A DNA stretch of 64,000 bases from JALZKA01 sp963753385 (lineage in GTDB: Bacteria > Actinomycetota > Thermoleophilia > Solirubrobacterales > 70-9). The stretch covers positions 372,001 through 436,000 of the forward strand of contig CAVWCC010000007.1 in NCBI GenBank assembly GCA_963753385.1, written 5' to 3'. The translations under genes were made by a program, and so were the position numbers. Each line of letters starts with the position of its first letter. The first letter of the stretch is position 1. The notes beneath the pieces were generated by a model, which worked only from the letters and a program-made list of their open reading frames with translations, did not search any database and was not told the origin of the DNA. Shown in pieces: positions 16,194-25,564 of the stretch.

Positions 16194-16955
16194 TCAAGGC
16201 TGACAGTGCGAACACCAGTACGCGGTCCTGTTCGCATCGCCCTGTCCGCGAACCGAGACCGGGCGCCCACATCGCGGGCACCCGCGGCGCTCGGCACGGT
16301 AGATCGACTCCGGGCGACGGCCCTTCTCGACCGCGACCTCCATGATCCGCCGGCACTCGTGGAGGACCCGCTCGAGCTCCTCCAGCTCGAGCTCCTCCAC
16401 GCGTCGCCAGGGGCTCACCTTGGCCCGCCAGAGTGCCCCGTTGCGGATCGCGTTTCCGACCCCGGCGACCAGCGACTGGTCGAGGACCGCCTCGCCGATC
16501 GCGAGACCGGCGCCCCCCGAGCGCACTCGGCGTGCGGTCGCCGCCAGGTCGAAGTCCCGCGCAAGCGGGTCCGGCCCGAGCCGCGCCAGGGACGGGTCGT
16601 TCCGCAACTTCGACTCCGGCACGACGCGAAGGATCTGCCCACCGGTCTGCGTCGCCACTCCGTGCCCCGACGAGAGCAGGAGCCACGGCTTCCCGAAAGG
16701 CCGCCGACCGTCGGCGGCGATCCGCCAGCGACCGTTCATCCCGAGGTGGCTGTGGACGGCCAGCCCTTCGGAGAAGTGCGCGAGGAGGTGCTTGCCCCGG
16801 GCCTCCACGCGCTCCAGCACGCGTCCTTGCAGCTGCCCGGCGCGGCCGTAGATCGGCGAGCGCGGGTTCGGTGCGTCCGCCAGGGAGATCTCCTTGCCCC
16901 CCAGCGCCGTCTGCATGCGGCGCGCGATCCGGTGGATCGTGTCGCCCTCGGGCAC
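16194..16955 (-). CDS. nei: Endonuclease VIII-like DNA glycosylase
   Basis: The 253-residue product starts MPEGDTIHRIARRMQTALGG. Pro2 is the Schiff-base nucleophile and Glu3 the acid of the Fpg/Nei family; EGDTIHR is typical of Nei. It contains ARGKHLLAHFSEGLAVHSHL and GMNGRW, the helix-two-turn-helix VAGVGNAIRNGALWRA, and a zinc finger with cysteines in CPRCGRP and WCSHCQP. It removes oxidised pyrimidines from DNA and cuts the strand. It starts 7 bases after the stop of lhr. The same lhr-nei order is known from mycobacteria. Confidence 0.93.
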   Translation of the reverse strand: MPEGDTIHRIARRMQTALGGKEISLADAPNPRSPIYGRAGQLQGRVLERVEARGKHLLAHFSEGLAVHSHLGMNGRWRIAADGRRPFGKPWLLLSSGHGVATQTGGQILRVVPESKLRNDPSLARLGPDPLARDFDLAATARRVRSGGAGLAIGEAVLDQSLVAGVGNAIRNGALWRAKVSPWRRVEELELEELERVLHECRRIMEVAVEKGRRPESIYRAERRGCPRCGRPVSVRGQGDANRTAYWCSHCQP

Positions 16956-16962
16956 AGGAGCC

Positions 16963-19900
16963 CTACGCCGAAGCGACGAGCCGGCGGGGCTGGCGGTTGA
17001 AGCCGGCTTCGATCAGCGCCTCCTCGAACCCCGACCCGATCGCGGGCTCGCCGTCGACCCGCTCGATCGAGAGCTTCGGGATCACGCCATTACGAGCCGC
17101 GTCGACGAGGTGGGCGACCGCGACGACCAGCTCCTCGCCCTTCAAGGCGGCGAGCCTCACGATGCCCCGTCCGCCGCGCTCGACGTAGAGGATCGGCGCT
17201 CCGTCCCGGAGCAGCACGTAGGCGCCGGCGGTGCGGGCCGGCCGCCGCCCCTCCTCGCGCTTCGGCCACGAGAGCGACGCGCCGTACGGGTTCGCCGGGT
17301 CGGTGGCGGCGAGGATCTGCAGCTCGCCCTCGGGCCGTGGGAGGCTCCGCAGGCGCTCGACCGCACCGGGCAGGGCGAACTGGGCGCCGCCCAGGCCCTC
17401 GACGAAGTACCCGCGCCGGGCCGTGCCGAGCATCTCGAGGTTCGCGAGCTCCCCGTAGAGCGCCGCGAAGCCGCCGGGCACGCCCTCCGCCAGCACCGTC
17501 TCGCGGGTGACGATCCCGTAGCGCTCGAGCATCAGCTCGGCCTGGGCTCGCATCTTCGGACCGGCCGCGGGCGCCTCGCGGAAGAGCGACGAGGTCAGCG
17601 ACCAGCGGCCCTGCACGGTGCCGCCGGCCGCCGAGCGGCGCGAGGCGAAGCGGCGCTCCGAGCGTGACTTGCGCTGGACCGCCGAGAGCCTGCGGGCGCG
17701 AAGCGGCGCGAACGCGTCGTTGGTCGCCTCGCCGCCCCAGGCCAGGTCCCAGAGCGCCTCGTGGAGCTCCTCGGGCGAGGCGTCGAGCTCGGCGACCAGG
17801 TCGATCCAGAAGCACGGTGCCGCCTCGAGCCGCTCGCGCACCAGGTCGTGGATCTCGCCCTCGGGGCGGTCGAGCTTTGCGTTCTGAGGCGGCGGCCCGG
17901 CGACGCGGACGTCCTCGCGGAAGTAGAGCGCGACCCGGCCCGAGCGGGCGACCGCGCCGGCGCCGATCCACACGACCTCGCCGCCGGTCGTGAGCTGGTC
18001 GAGCCAGGCCGGGCTGTAGGCGCCGAGCCTCCTCGGCAGGACGTCGCGCTCCCACACCTCCGGGGTCAGCGCCACTCCCTGAAGCGGGACCAGCGCCTCG
18101 CGCAGCCGGTCGGGGCCGGCGCCCGCCGGGCGGTGCGCGTCCACGTTCTGCCAGCTGGGCAGGAACCGGGCGAGCTCCGTCTGGTCGACGGCCTCGGCCT
18201 CCTGGCGCAGGTGCGCGAGCGACGCGCGGCGGACCCGGCGCAGCACGTCGGCGTCGCACCACTCCCGCTCGGTGCCGCCGGGCAGGAGCTCGCCGCGGAC
18301 GAGGTCGCCCCCTCGCTCGAGCTCGCGCAGGGCCGGCATCGGGTCGACCCCGTAGCGGCCGGCGAGCCGCGCGGTGGGGAACGGCCCGTGGGTGCGGGCG
18401 TAGCGCCGGACGAGCGCGAGCATCGCGTCCTCGACCTCGTCGCCGAAGGAGTCCGGCAGCCCGGGCGGTGGGGGAACCCCGAGCGCGTCGCGGTAGAGGC
18501 CGGCGTCCTCGGCTGCGATCCAGCGCTCCTCGCCCGCGATCCGGACCAGCGCCACCTTGCGCTCGCGCTCGAGCTTCTCGAGCATCGACGCGGCGGAGTA
18601 CCCGGCGACGGTCCGCGCCTCGCACTCCTCGGAGGTCAGGTCCCCGAGGCGGCGCAGGATCTGCTGGAGCGCGTCCCGGTCCTTCGCCTGGCCCTCCTCC
18701 ATCAGATGCTGGAGCGAGTTCTCGACATCGTCGAGCGCGTCGGGGTCGATCAGCTCCCGCAGCTCCTCCTGGCCGAGCAGCTCGCGCAGCAGGTCGCGGT
18801 CGAGCGCCAGGGCGGCCGCCCGCCGCTCGGCGTTCGGCGTGTCCCCCTCGTACATGTAGGTGGCGACGTAGTCGAAGAGGAGCGAGGAGGCGAACGGCGA
18901 CGCCGACTGCGTCTCGACCTCGACCAGCGAGATCCGCCGCGACGAGAGGTCGGCCAGAAGCGACTCGAGCGCCGGGAGGTCGAGGACGTCGCGCAGGCAC
19001 TCCCGGTAGGTCTCGAGGATCACCGGGAAACGGGGGAAGTCCTTGGCGACCTCGAGCAGCGACTGCGACTTCAGCCGCTGCTGCCAGAGCGGCGTGCGCT
19101 TGCCGGGGTAGGCGCGGGGCAGGAGCAGCGAGCGCGCCGCGTTCTCGCGGAAGCGCGCGCCGAACAGGGCGGAGCCCGAGAGCTCCGCCACCACCAGGTC
19201 CTCGACCTCGTCGGCCTCGAGCAGCACGAGGTCGGCCGACGGCGCCTCGTCGGCGTCGGGCAGGTGGATGACGATCCCGTCGTCGGACCAGATCGCGTCG
19301 GCCTCGAGGTCGAGCTGCGAGCGGATCTTGGCCGCCAGCGCGAGGCCCCAGGCGGCGTGGACGCGGCCGCCGAACGGCGAGAGCACGCAGAGGCGCCAGT
19401 CGCCGATCTCGTCGCGGAACTTCTCGACCACGATCGACTCGTCCGAGGGCACCACTCGGGTCGCGGCCTGCTGCTCGCGCAGGTAGGCGAGCAGGTTCTC
19501 GGCGGCGAGCCGGTCGAGGTCGTAGTCCTTCGCGAGCGTCTTCGCGTCGGAGGCGACGGCCTCGCGCGCGAACTCGCCGATCGCCCGCCCGAGCTCGGCC
19601 GGGCGGCCGATCCCGTCGCCGCGCCAGAACGGCACCGCGCCCGGAACCCCGGGGGCCGGGGTCACGATCACGCGGTCGCGGGTGATGTCCTCGATCCGCC
19701 AGGTGGTCGCGCCGAGCAGGAAGGTCTGGCCGGCGCGGGCCTCGTAGACCATCTCCTCGTCGAGCTCGCCGACCCGGCGGCCGTCGGGGAGGTGGACGCC
19801 GTATAGCCCGCGGTCGGGGATGGTGCCGGCGTTGGTCACCGCGAGCTGGCGGGCGCCCTTGCGGCCGCGCACGGTCCCCGCCGTGCGGTCCCAGGCGACG

Positions 19901-21449
19901 CGCGGGCGCAGCTCGGCGAACTTCTCGGACGGGTAGCGCCCGTCGAGCATGTCGAGGACGTTCTCGAGCTGCTCGCGGCCGAGCTCGGCGAACGGCTGGG
20001 CGCCGGTGACGACCCGCTCGATCTCGGCGAGCTCCCAATCCAGGTCCGCGACCATCGAGACGATGTGCTGGGCCAGCACGTCGAGCGGGTTGCGGGGGAT
20101 CACCGTCTCCTCGATCAGCCCCTCCCGCATGCGTCGCGCGACCACCGCGCACTCGAGCAGGTCGGCGCGGAACTTCGGGAAGACGCGGCCCTTCGAGACT
20201 TCGCCGAGCGTGTGGCCCGCACGGCCGACGCGCTGAATGCCGCGGGTGACCGACTTCGGCGACTCGACCTGGATCACGAGGTCCACCGCGCCCATGTCGA
20301 TCCCCAGCTCGAGCGAGGAGGTGGCGACCAGGCAGGGCAGCTCACCGCCCTTCAGCATCTCCTCGATCACCAGCCGCTCCTCGTGGGCCAGCGAGCCGTG
20401 GTGGGCGCGAGCGACCTCCACGTAGCCCTCCTCGCCCGGTGCCCGGACGGCGTTGCCGGCGTGCTCGGTCGCGGGCAGCTCCTGCTCGGGGATCTCGTTC
20501 GCGAGCTCGTTCAGGCGCTTGGCGAGCCGTTCGGCGGCACGCCTCGCGTTGACGAAGATGATCGTCGAGGTGTGCTGCTGGACCAGCTCGAGCAGCTTCG
20601 GGTAGATCGCGGGCCAGATCGAGTTCTGGGTCGGCGCCGGATCGAAGTCCGCCGTCCGCGGTCCTCGCTTCTCGGTGGAGCCGCGCCGGCTGGGTCATGT
20701 CTTCCACCGGGCACGACGATCTCGAGGTCGAGCTCCTTGCGGGTGCCGGCGTCGACGATCTCGCAGTCGCGCTTCGGGCCGACCAGGAACGACGCGACCC
20801 GCTCCAGCGGGCGCTGCGTGGCCGAGAGGCCGATCCGCTGCACGGTGGCGTCGGGGCCGCGGCCGTCCTCGTGGGTCTGGACCAGGTGCTCGAGCCGCTC
20901 GAGCGTCAGCGCCAGGTGCGCGCCGCGCTTCGTCTGGGCGACGGCATGGATCTCGTCGACGATCACCGCCTCGGCCCCGGCGAGGATGTTCCGCGCCTGC
21001 GAGGTCATCATCAGGTACAGCGACTCGGGCGTCGTGATCAGGATGTCGGGCGGCTTGCGCAGCATCGCCTGCCGGTCGTTCTGGGGCGTATCGCCGGTGC
21101 GAAGGCCGACCGAGATCGGAGCGCCGATCCCCTTCAGCGGCGCGCGCAGGTTGCGCTCGACGTCGTAGGAGAGGGCCTTCAGCGGCGAGACGTAGACGAG
21201 CTTCACGCCCTGCCCGAGCTGCTCTTCCTCACGCGAGAGCTTGTCGATCCCCCAGAGGAACGCCGTCAGCGTCTTGCCCGAGCCGGTGGGCGCGCAGATC
21301 AGCGTGTTCGCGCCCGAGGCGATCGCCGGCCAGCCCCCGTCCTGGGCGGGCGTCGGCGCCTCGAACGACGCCTCGAACCAGCGCCGCACGGGCGCGCTGA
21401 AGGGCTCCAGCGGACTGGATTCCACACTCTGTTTCGCGTCAGTGGCCAA
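16963..21449 (-). CDS. lhr: Lhr-type large ATP-dependent DNA helicase, two frameshifts
   Basis: Together the parts give about 1490 residues, the length of full Lhr. The N-terminal part (ATG 21449) holds Walker A LICAPTGSGKTLTAFLWG, VSPLKALSYDVERNLRAPL, DEIH in AVIVDEIHAVAQTKRGAHLA and SATQRPLERVASFL. The rest carries SLELGIDMGAVDLVIQVESP and GIQRVGRAGHTLG (motifs V and VI), the winged-helix and Lhr-core domains, and the long C-terminal extension. Near 20665-20710 the frame shifts twice: two extra bases at GTGCCCGGTGG and GCGGCTCC restore VPVEDMTQPAR and STEKRGPRTADFDPAPTQNS. The protein unwinds RNA:DNA and DNA duplexes in repair. It is followed by nei in the same direction, a conserved partnership. 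Confidence 0.88.
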
Positions 21450-21477
21450 CCGATCGAGTCTACGCCTCCGTCAGGTC

Positions 21478-21527
21478 GACGATCGTCCCGCGCTGCGCGC
21501 TATACACCCCCGCGCGGGACGATCGTC
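21478..21527 (-). terminator. Hairpin between rmlC and lhr
   Basis: Perfect 15-bp inverted repeat GACGATCGTCCCGCG / CGCGGGACGATCGTC with a 20-base loop, directly after the rmlC stop and before the lhr start on the same strand. It separates the rhamnose operon from lhr. Confidence 0.65.
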
Positions 21528-21528
21528 G

Positions 21529-22078
21529 TCAGAACGGCAGCTCGTCCGCGATCTCGGCCAGCGTCGGTGCCAGCTTGTCGCGGTCGGAGAGCTGCGGGTG
21601 CTGGATCGGCCACTCGACGCCGATGTCCGGGTCATCCCAGCGGATCCCGGCCTCGGTCTCGGCGTCGTAGTAGCTCGAGAGCTTGTAGGCGACGTCGGCC
21701 TCCTCGGACATCACGCAGAAGCCGTGCGCGAAGCCGACCGGGACGAACAGCTGGCGCTGGTTCTCGTCGCTCGAGAAGGACGCCCTCCCAGCGCCTGTAG
21801 GTCGGGGATTCGCGGCGCAGGTCGACAGCGACGTCCCAGATCGCGCCGCGCGCGCAGCGCACGAGCTTCGCCTGCCCCGGTCGCAGCTGGAAGTGCAGGC
21901 CGCGCAGGATCCCGCCGGTGGAGCGGGACTGGTTCTCCTGGACGAAGGTGACGTCGACGCCGTGCTCGAGCCAGGCGTCCTCGCGGAAGGTCTCGACAAG
22001 GAAGCCGCGCTCGTCGCCGTGCGCGGTCGCCTCGAGCAGGACGAGGTCGGGGATCTCGGTCTCGATCCGCTCAGCCAA
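21529..22078 (-). pseudogene. rmlC: dTDP-4-dehydrorhamnose 3,5-epimerase, one frameshift
   Basis: TTG at 22078 gives IPDLVLLEATAHGDERGFLV, ETFREDAWLEHGVDVTFVQE and NQSRSTGGILRGLHFQLRPG, with the catalytic histidine in LRGLHFQ. Near 21780 the frame changes and continues SSDENQRQLFVPVGFAHGFC, SEEADVAYKLSSYYDAETEA and GIRWDDPDIGVEWP, ending at 21529. The whole is about 182 residues, the family length. The start lies inside the end of rmlB, so the pair is translationally coupled. One base added or lost in GTCCTTCTCGAG explains the break. It is the third step of dTDP-L-rhamnose synthesis. Confidence 0.85.
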
Positions 22079-23068
22079 GGCTTCGCCCGTACTGCTTCTC
22101 GTAGTACTCGCGGTACTCGCCCGAGCGGACCGGCGCCCACCAATCCTCGTTTGCGCGGTACCAGTCCACCACCCGCCGGATGCCCTCGTCGATGCCCACG
22201 TCGGCCTTCCAGCCGAGCGCCTCGGTCTTGTCCGAGCCCAGCGAGTACCGCCGGTCGTGGCCGAGCCGGTCGGTGACGTGCTCGATCAGCGACTCGTCGC
22301 GCCCGGTCAGGTCCAGGATGGCGCGCACGATCTCGATATTGGGGCGCTCGTCCGGGCCGCCGACGTTGTAGGTCTCGCCCGGCTCGCCGCGCTCGAGGAC
22401 GACATCGATCGCGGCGGCGAAGTCGTCGACCCACAGCCAGTTTCGGACCTGGAGCCCGTCGCCGTAGACGGGCAGCGGGTCGCCCGCCAGGGCGTTGAGG
22501 ATGCACAGCGGGATCAGCTTCTCCGGGTGCTGGCGGGGGCCGTAGTTGTTCGAGCCCGCGGGCGATCAATGCCTCGGTCTCATACGTGCGCTGCGTAGGC
22601 GCCGACAAGGAGGTCGCCACCGGCCTTGGACGCCGAGTAGGGCGAGGAGGGATCGAGCGGCGAGGACTCCGTGAACGACCCGTCGGCGATCGAGCCGTAG
22701 ACCTCGTCGGTCGAGATCTGGAGGTAGCGGATGCCGGCGTGGCGGGCAGCCTCGAGGAGGACGTAGGTGCCGTACACGTCCGTCTGGATGAACTCGCCCG
22801 GCGCCTCGATCGAGCGGTCGACGTGCGACTCGGCCGCGAAGTTGACGAGCGCGTCGCAGCCCTCGATCGCGGCGGCAACCGCGTCGGCGTCGGCGATGTC
22901 GCCGACGACGAGCTCGCAGCCCTCGACCCCCTCGAGGTTCTCGCGCCGGCCCGCGTAGGTGAGCTTGTCGAGCACGCGCACCTCGTCGCCGGGGTGCGAT
23001 GCGAGCCGGTGGCGGACGTAGCCCGAGCCGATGAAGCCGGCGCCGCCCGTGACGAGCACCCGGCTCAT
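22071..23068 (-). pseudogene. rmlB: dTDP-glucose 4,6-dehydratase, two frameshifts
   Basis: ATG 23068 gives MSRVLVTGGAGFIGSGYVRH, the NAD-binding loop, then VLDKLTYAGRRENLEGVEG, VNFAAESHVDRSI and ISTDEVYGSI with SPYSASKAGGDLLV, which hold the catalytic Thr-Asp-Glu and YxxxK. Near 22597 and near 22565 one-base shifts are needed to read YETEALIARGSNNYGPRQHP and EKLIPLCILNALAGDPLPVY in one piece. The end VVDWYRANEDWWAPVRSGEY to GRSLG is in the original frame. Length about 330 residues. It makes dTDP-4-keto-6-deoxyglucose. It overlaps rmlD upstream (ATGA) and rmlC downstream. Confidence 0.85.
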
Positions 23069-23918
23069 GCGGCGGCACCCGCCTCGCGCTCGCGCAGGTA
23101 CTCGCGCAGGCCCGCGCGCCACTCGGGCAGCGCCGGGGCATCCGGTCGTTCCGAGCCGAGCACCGAGTACGGGAGGCCTCGGCGCGGGGCGGCCGAGCAT
23201 CTCCGTCGTCGTCGCCATCACGCGGCACTCGACCCCTGCCTGGTCGAAGATCTCCTGCGCGAACTCGAACCACGAGCACCTCCCCGAGGCCGCGACGTGG
23301 TGGATCCCGAACTCCTCGCCCTCGGCCAGCTCCGCAAGGGCGGGCGCGAGGTGCCGGGTGTAGGTGGGGGAGCCGATCTGGTCGGAGACCACGACGACCT
23401 CGGGCTGCTCGCCGGCGAGGCGCAGCATCGTCTCGATGAAGTTGCCGCCGCGGGTCGCCGTAGAGCCAGGCCGAGCGGACGATGAGGTGCCGCGGGTTCG
23501 AGACCGCCACGCGACGTCTCGCCCGCCTGCTTCGAGCGGCCGTAGGCGGAGATCGGGTTCGGTCAGGTCGGACTCGAGATAGGGCCGGCGCTGGGTGCCG
23601 TCGAAGACGTAGTCGGTGGAGACGTGCACGATCTTCGCGCCGTGGTTGGCGGCCGGCGCCGGCGAGGAGCGCGGCGCCGGTGTCGTTCACGCGCATCGCG
23701 CCCGCCTCGTCCGCCTCGGCGCCGTCGACGTCGGTCCAGGCGGCGCAGTTGACGACGGCGTCCGGGCGGACGTCGGCCAGCACCTCCTCGCACATCTCGG
23801 CATCGGTGACGTCGAGCTCGGCCCGGCCGAGCGCGAACACCTCGTGCTCGCGGGCGACGCAGGCATCGACGAGGTCCTGGCCGAGCATCCCGGCGGCGCC
23901 TGTGACGAGCGTCTTCAC
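23065..23918 (-). pseudogene. rmlD: dTDP-4-dehydrorhamnose reductase, several frameshifts
   Basis: GTG 23918 gives VKTLVTGAAGMLGQDLVDAC, LDVTDAEMCEEVLADVRPDA and VVNCAAWTDVDGAEADEAGA. The frame then changes near 23655 to KIVHVSTDYVFDGTQRRPYL and near 23570-23480 to VSNPRHLIVRSAWLYG. It changes again near 23450 to GGNFIETMLRLAGEQPEVVV and near 23190-23150 to reach the end. At least four indels occur in 850 bases, the densest set in the operon. The parts together make a normal RmlD of about 284 residues, so this may be sequence error; loss of function cannot be excluded. It is the last step of dTDP-L-rhamnose synthesis. Confidence 0.8.
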
Positions 23919-24990
23919 GGCAGCGTGATCTCCGAGCGGTCGCCGACGATCATGCTCAGGGTCCGGGGCACGCTGGAGTCGCGCGTCAGCTTCACGCCGC
24001 GGCCGAGCAGGCTCGCCTCCAGGCGCGCCTCGAGGTCGCAGACCGTGCAGTCCGCGAGCAGGATCGAGTGCTCGACCTCGCAGCGCTCGATCGTCACGCC
24101 CTCGCCGACCGAGGTGTAGGGCCCGATGTAGGCGTCGCGGATCGTCGCGCCTGCGCCGATGATCGCGGGCCCGCGAAGCTGGCTGCGCTCGACCTTGGCG
24201 CCCGGGACCGACCGACGACGCGGCCCTCGACACGCGATTCGACGAGCTCGCCCTCGATCCCACCCTCGAGGTCCTCCAGGACCAGCCGGTTCGCCTCGAG
24301 CATGTCGGCGAGCTGCCCGGTGTCCTTCCACCAGCCGCTGACCGTCCGCGACTCGACCCGGGAGCCGTTGTCGATCAGCTCCTGGATCGCGTCCGTGATC
24401 TCGAGCTCGCCCCGGCCGGAGGGCTCGATCGCGCGGGCCGCCTCGAAGATCTTGGGCCCGAACAGGTAGACGCCCACGAGCGCCATGTCCGAGGGCGGGT
24501 CCTTGGGCTTCTCGACCAGCCGGACGATCCGCTCGCCGTCGAGCTCGGCGACGCCGTAGTTCCAGGGATCCGGCACGCGGGTGAGCATGAGGAGCGCGTC
24601 GTGCTCGGAGTGCTGGAAGCTGTCGACCAGCGTCGTGATCCCGTCGCGCAACAGGTTGTCGCCCAGGTACATGGCGAAGGAGCCACCGCCCAGCGCCGCC
24701 TCGGCGGTGAGAACGGCGTGCGCCAGGCCCAATGGCGCCTCCTGCTCGACGTAGCTGATCCGCGCGCCGAACTCGGTGCCGTCACCGGCCGCAGCGCGGA
24801 TCTCGTCGCCGGTCTCGGGCGCGATCACGATCACGATGTCCGTGATGCCGGCGGCCACCAGCGCCTCGATCCCGTAGAACAGCACCGGCTTGTTGGCGAC
24901 CGGCACGAGCTGCTTCGCCGACGTGTGCGTGATCGGGCGCAGGCGCGTTCCCGCGCCACCCGAGAGGATCAGGCCCTTGAGCGGCTCCAT
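23915..24990 (-). pseudogene. rmlA: Glucose-1-phosphate thymidylyltransferase, one frameshift
   Basis: ATG 24990 gives MEPLKGLILSGGAGTRLRPI, the nucleotide-binding signature, then THTSAKQLVPVANKPVLFYG, FAMYLGDNLLRDGI and IRLVEKPKDPPSDMALVGVY-like substrate parts. After GWWKDTGQLADMLEANRLVL the frame shifts once near 24215. It continues as PGAKVERSQLRGPAIIGAGA and a left-handed-helix tail ending at 23915. At about 358 residues it is the long type with a C-terminal hexapeptide-like domain, as in RmlA/Glc-1-P thymidylyltransferases of actinobacteria and archaea. It is first in the operon rmlA-rmlD-rmlB-rmlC, and all junctions overlap. Confidence 0.86.
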
Positions 24991-25012
24991 TCGAGGCGGG
25001 AGGCTAGATGAT

Positions 25013-25513
25013 CTAGTACGTCCCGCCGAGCTTGCGGTGGTCCCAGCTCGCGACCCGCTTCGCCTCGAACCGGATCGCCACCCGCTTCGATGACTGCGCC
25101 TGGAGCGCGGCGGCAGCATCGCCCTCGATCGAGTCGATGCCCTCGCTGTAGGCGATCGTCAGCTCCTTGCCGAACTCGAGCACCCGCTCGGGGTCGCGGA
25201 CGAGCTCGGCTTCCGCCTCGATCTGCACGCCGCGCAGCTCGAGGTACTCGCCGCCGGTCTCGATCAGGAGGGTCGCCCGCGGGTCGCGTTCGAGGTTCTT
25301 GGCCTTCTGCGACTTGGCGTAGGTCCAGCACCAGAGCTCCTTCGGGGGACCGTCGGGAAGCGGCTCGCCCTCGGGGTCGCGCAGGGTGAACCACATCGGC
25401 ATCGAGTGCGGCCAGCCGCGCTTCCCGTTCGTGGAGACCACGACGACGCGGGCGTCGGAGAGCAGCTCGAGCTGCTCCTCGGGGCTCAGGGCGATCTGAG
25501 CGCGGCGGCTCAT
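25013..25513 (-). CDS. Pyridoxamine 5'-phosphate oxidase-family (PPOX) protein
   Basis: The 166-residue product has the split beta-barrel landmarks: ELLSDARVVVVSTNGKRGWP, HSMPMWFTL, CWTYAKSQKAKNLERDPRAT and GGEYLELRGVQIEAEAELV. The family binds FMN, F420 or heme; this sequence is closest in style to actinobacterial F420- or FMN-binding PPOX proteins, and the choice is open. ATG 25513 is placed 3 bases after a 49-bp interspersed repeat that fills the whole gap to the preceding gene. The GAGGCGG inside that repeat may serve as its ribosome site. Confidence 0.85.
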   Translation of the reverse strand: MSRRAQIALSPEEQLELLSDARVVVVSTNGKRGWPHSMPMWFTLRDPEGEPLPDGPPKELWCWTYAKSQKAKNLERDPRATLLIETGGEYLELRGVQIEAEAELVRDPERVLEFGKELTIAYSEGIDSIEGDAAAALQAQSSKRVAIRFEAKRVASWDHRKLGGTY

Positions 25514-25515
25514 TC

Positions 25516-25564
25516 AAGCCGCCTCAACGACGGCGGGGCTCGGCTCCGCTTCGCTCCGCCTCAC
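25516..25564 (-). repeat. Interspersed repeat, copy 1
   Basis: Read on the minus strand it begins GTGAGGCGGAGCGAAGCGGA and ends GTCGTTGAGGCGGCTT. It shares its beginning, centre (GCCGAGCCCCG) and end with copies at 46454-46503 and 60913-60964. The TGA stop of the penicillin-acylase-like gene (25561-25563) lies at its first bases. Confidence 0.8.

Noticed and set aside
17090..20152. 1020-codon minus-strand frame and a 681-codon plus-strand frame over lhr
   Set aside because: Both are shadows of lhr; Arg/Pro/Gly-rich without helicase motifs.
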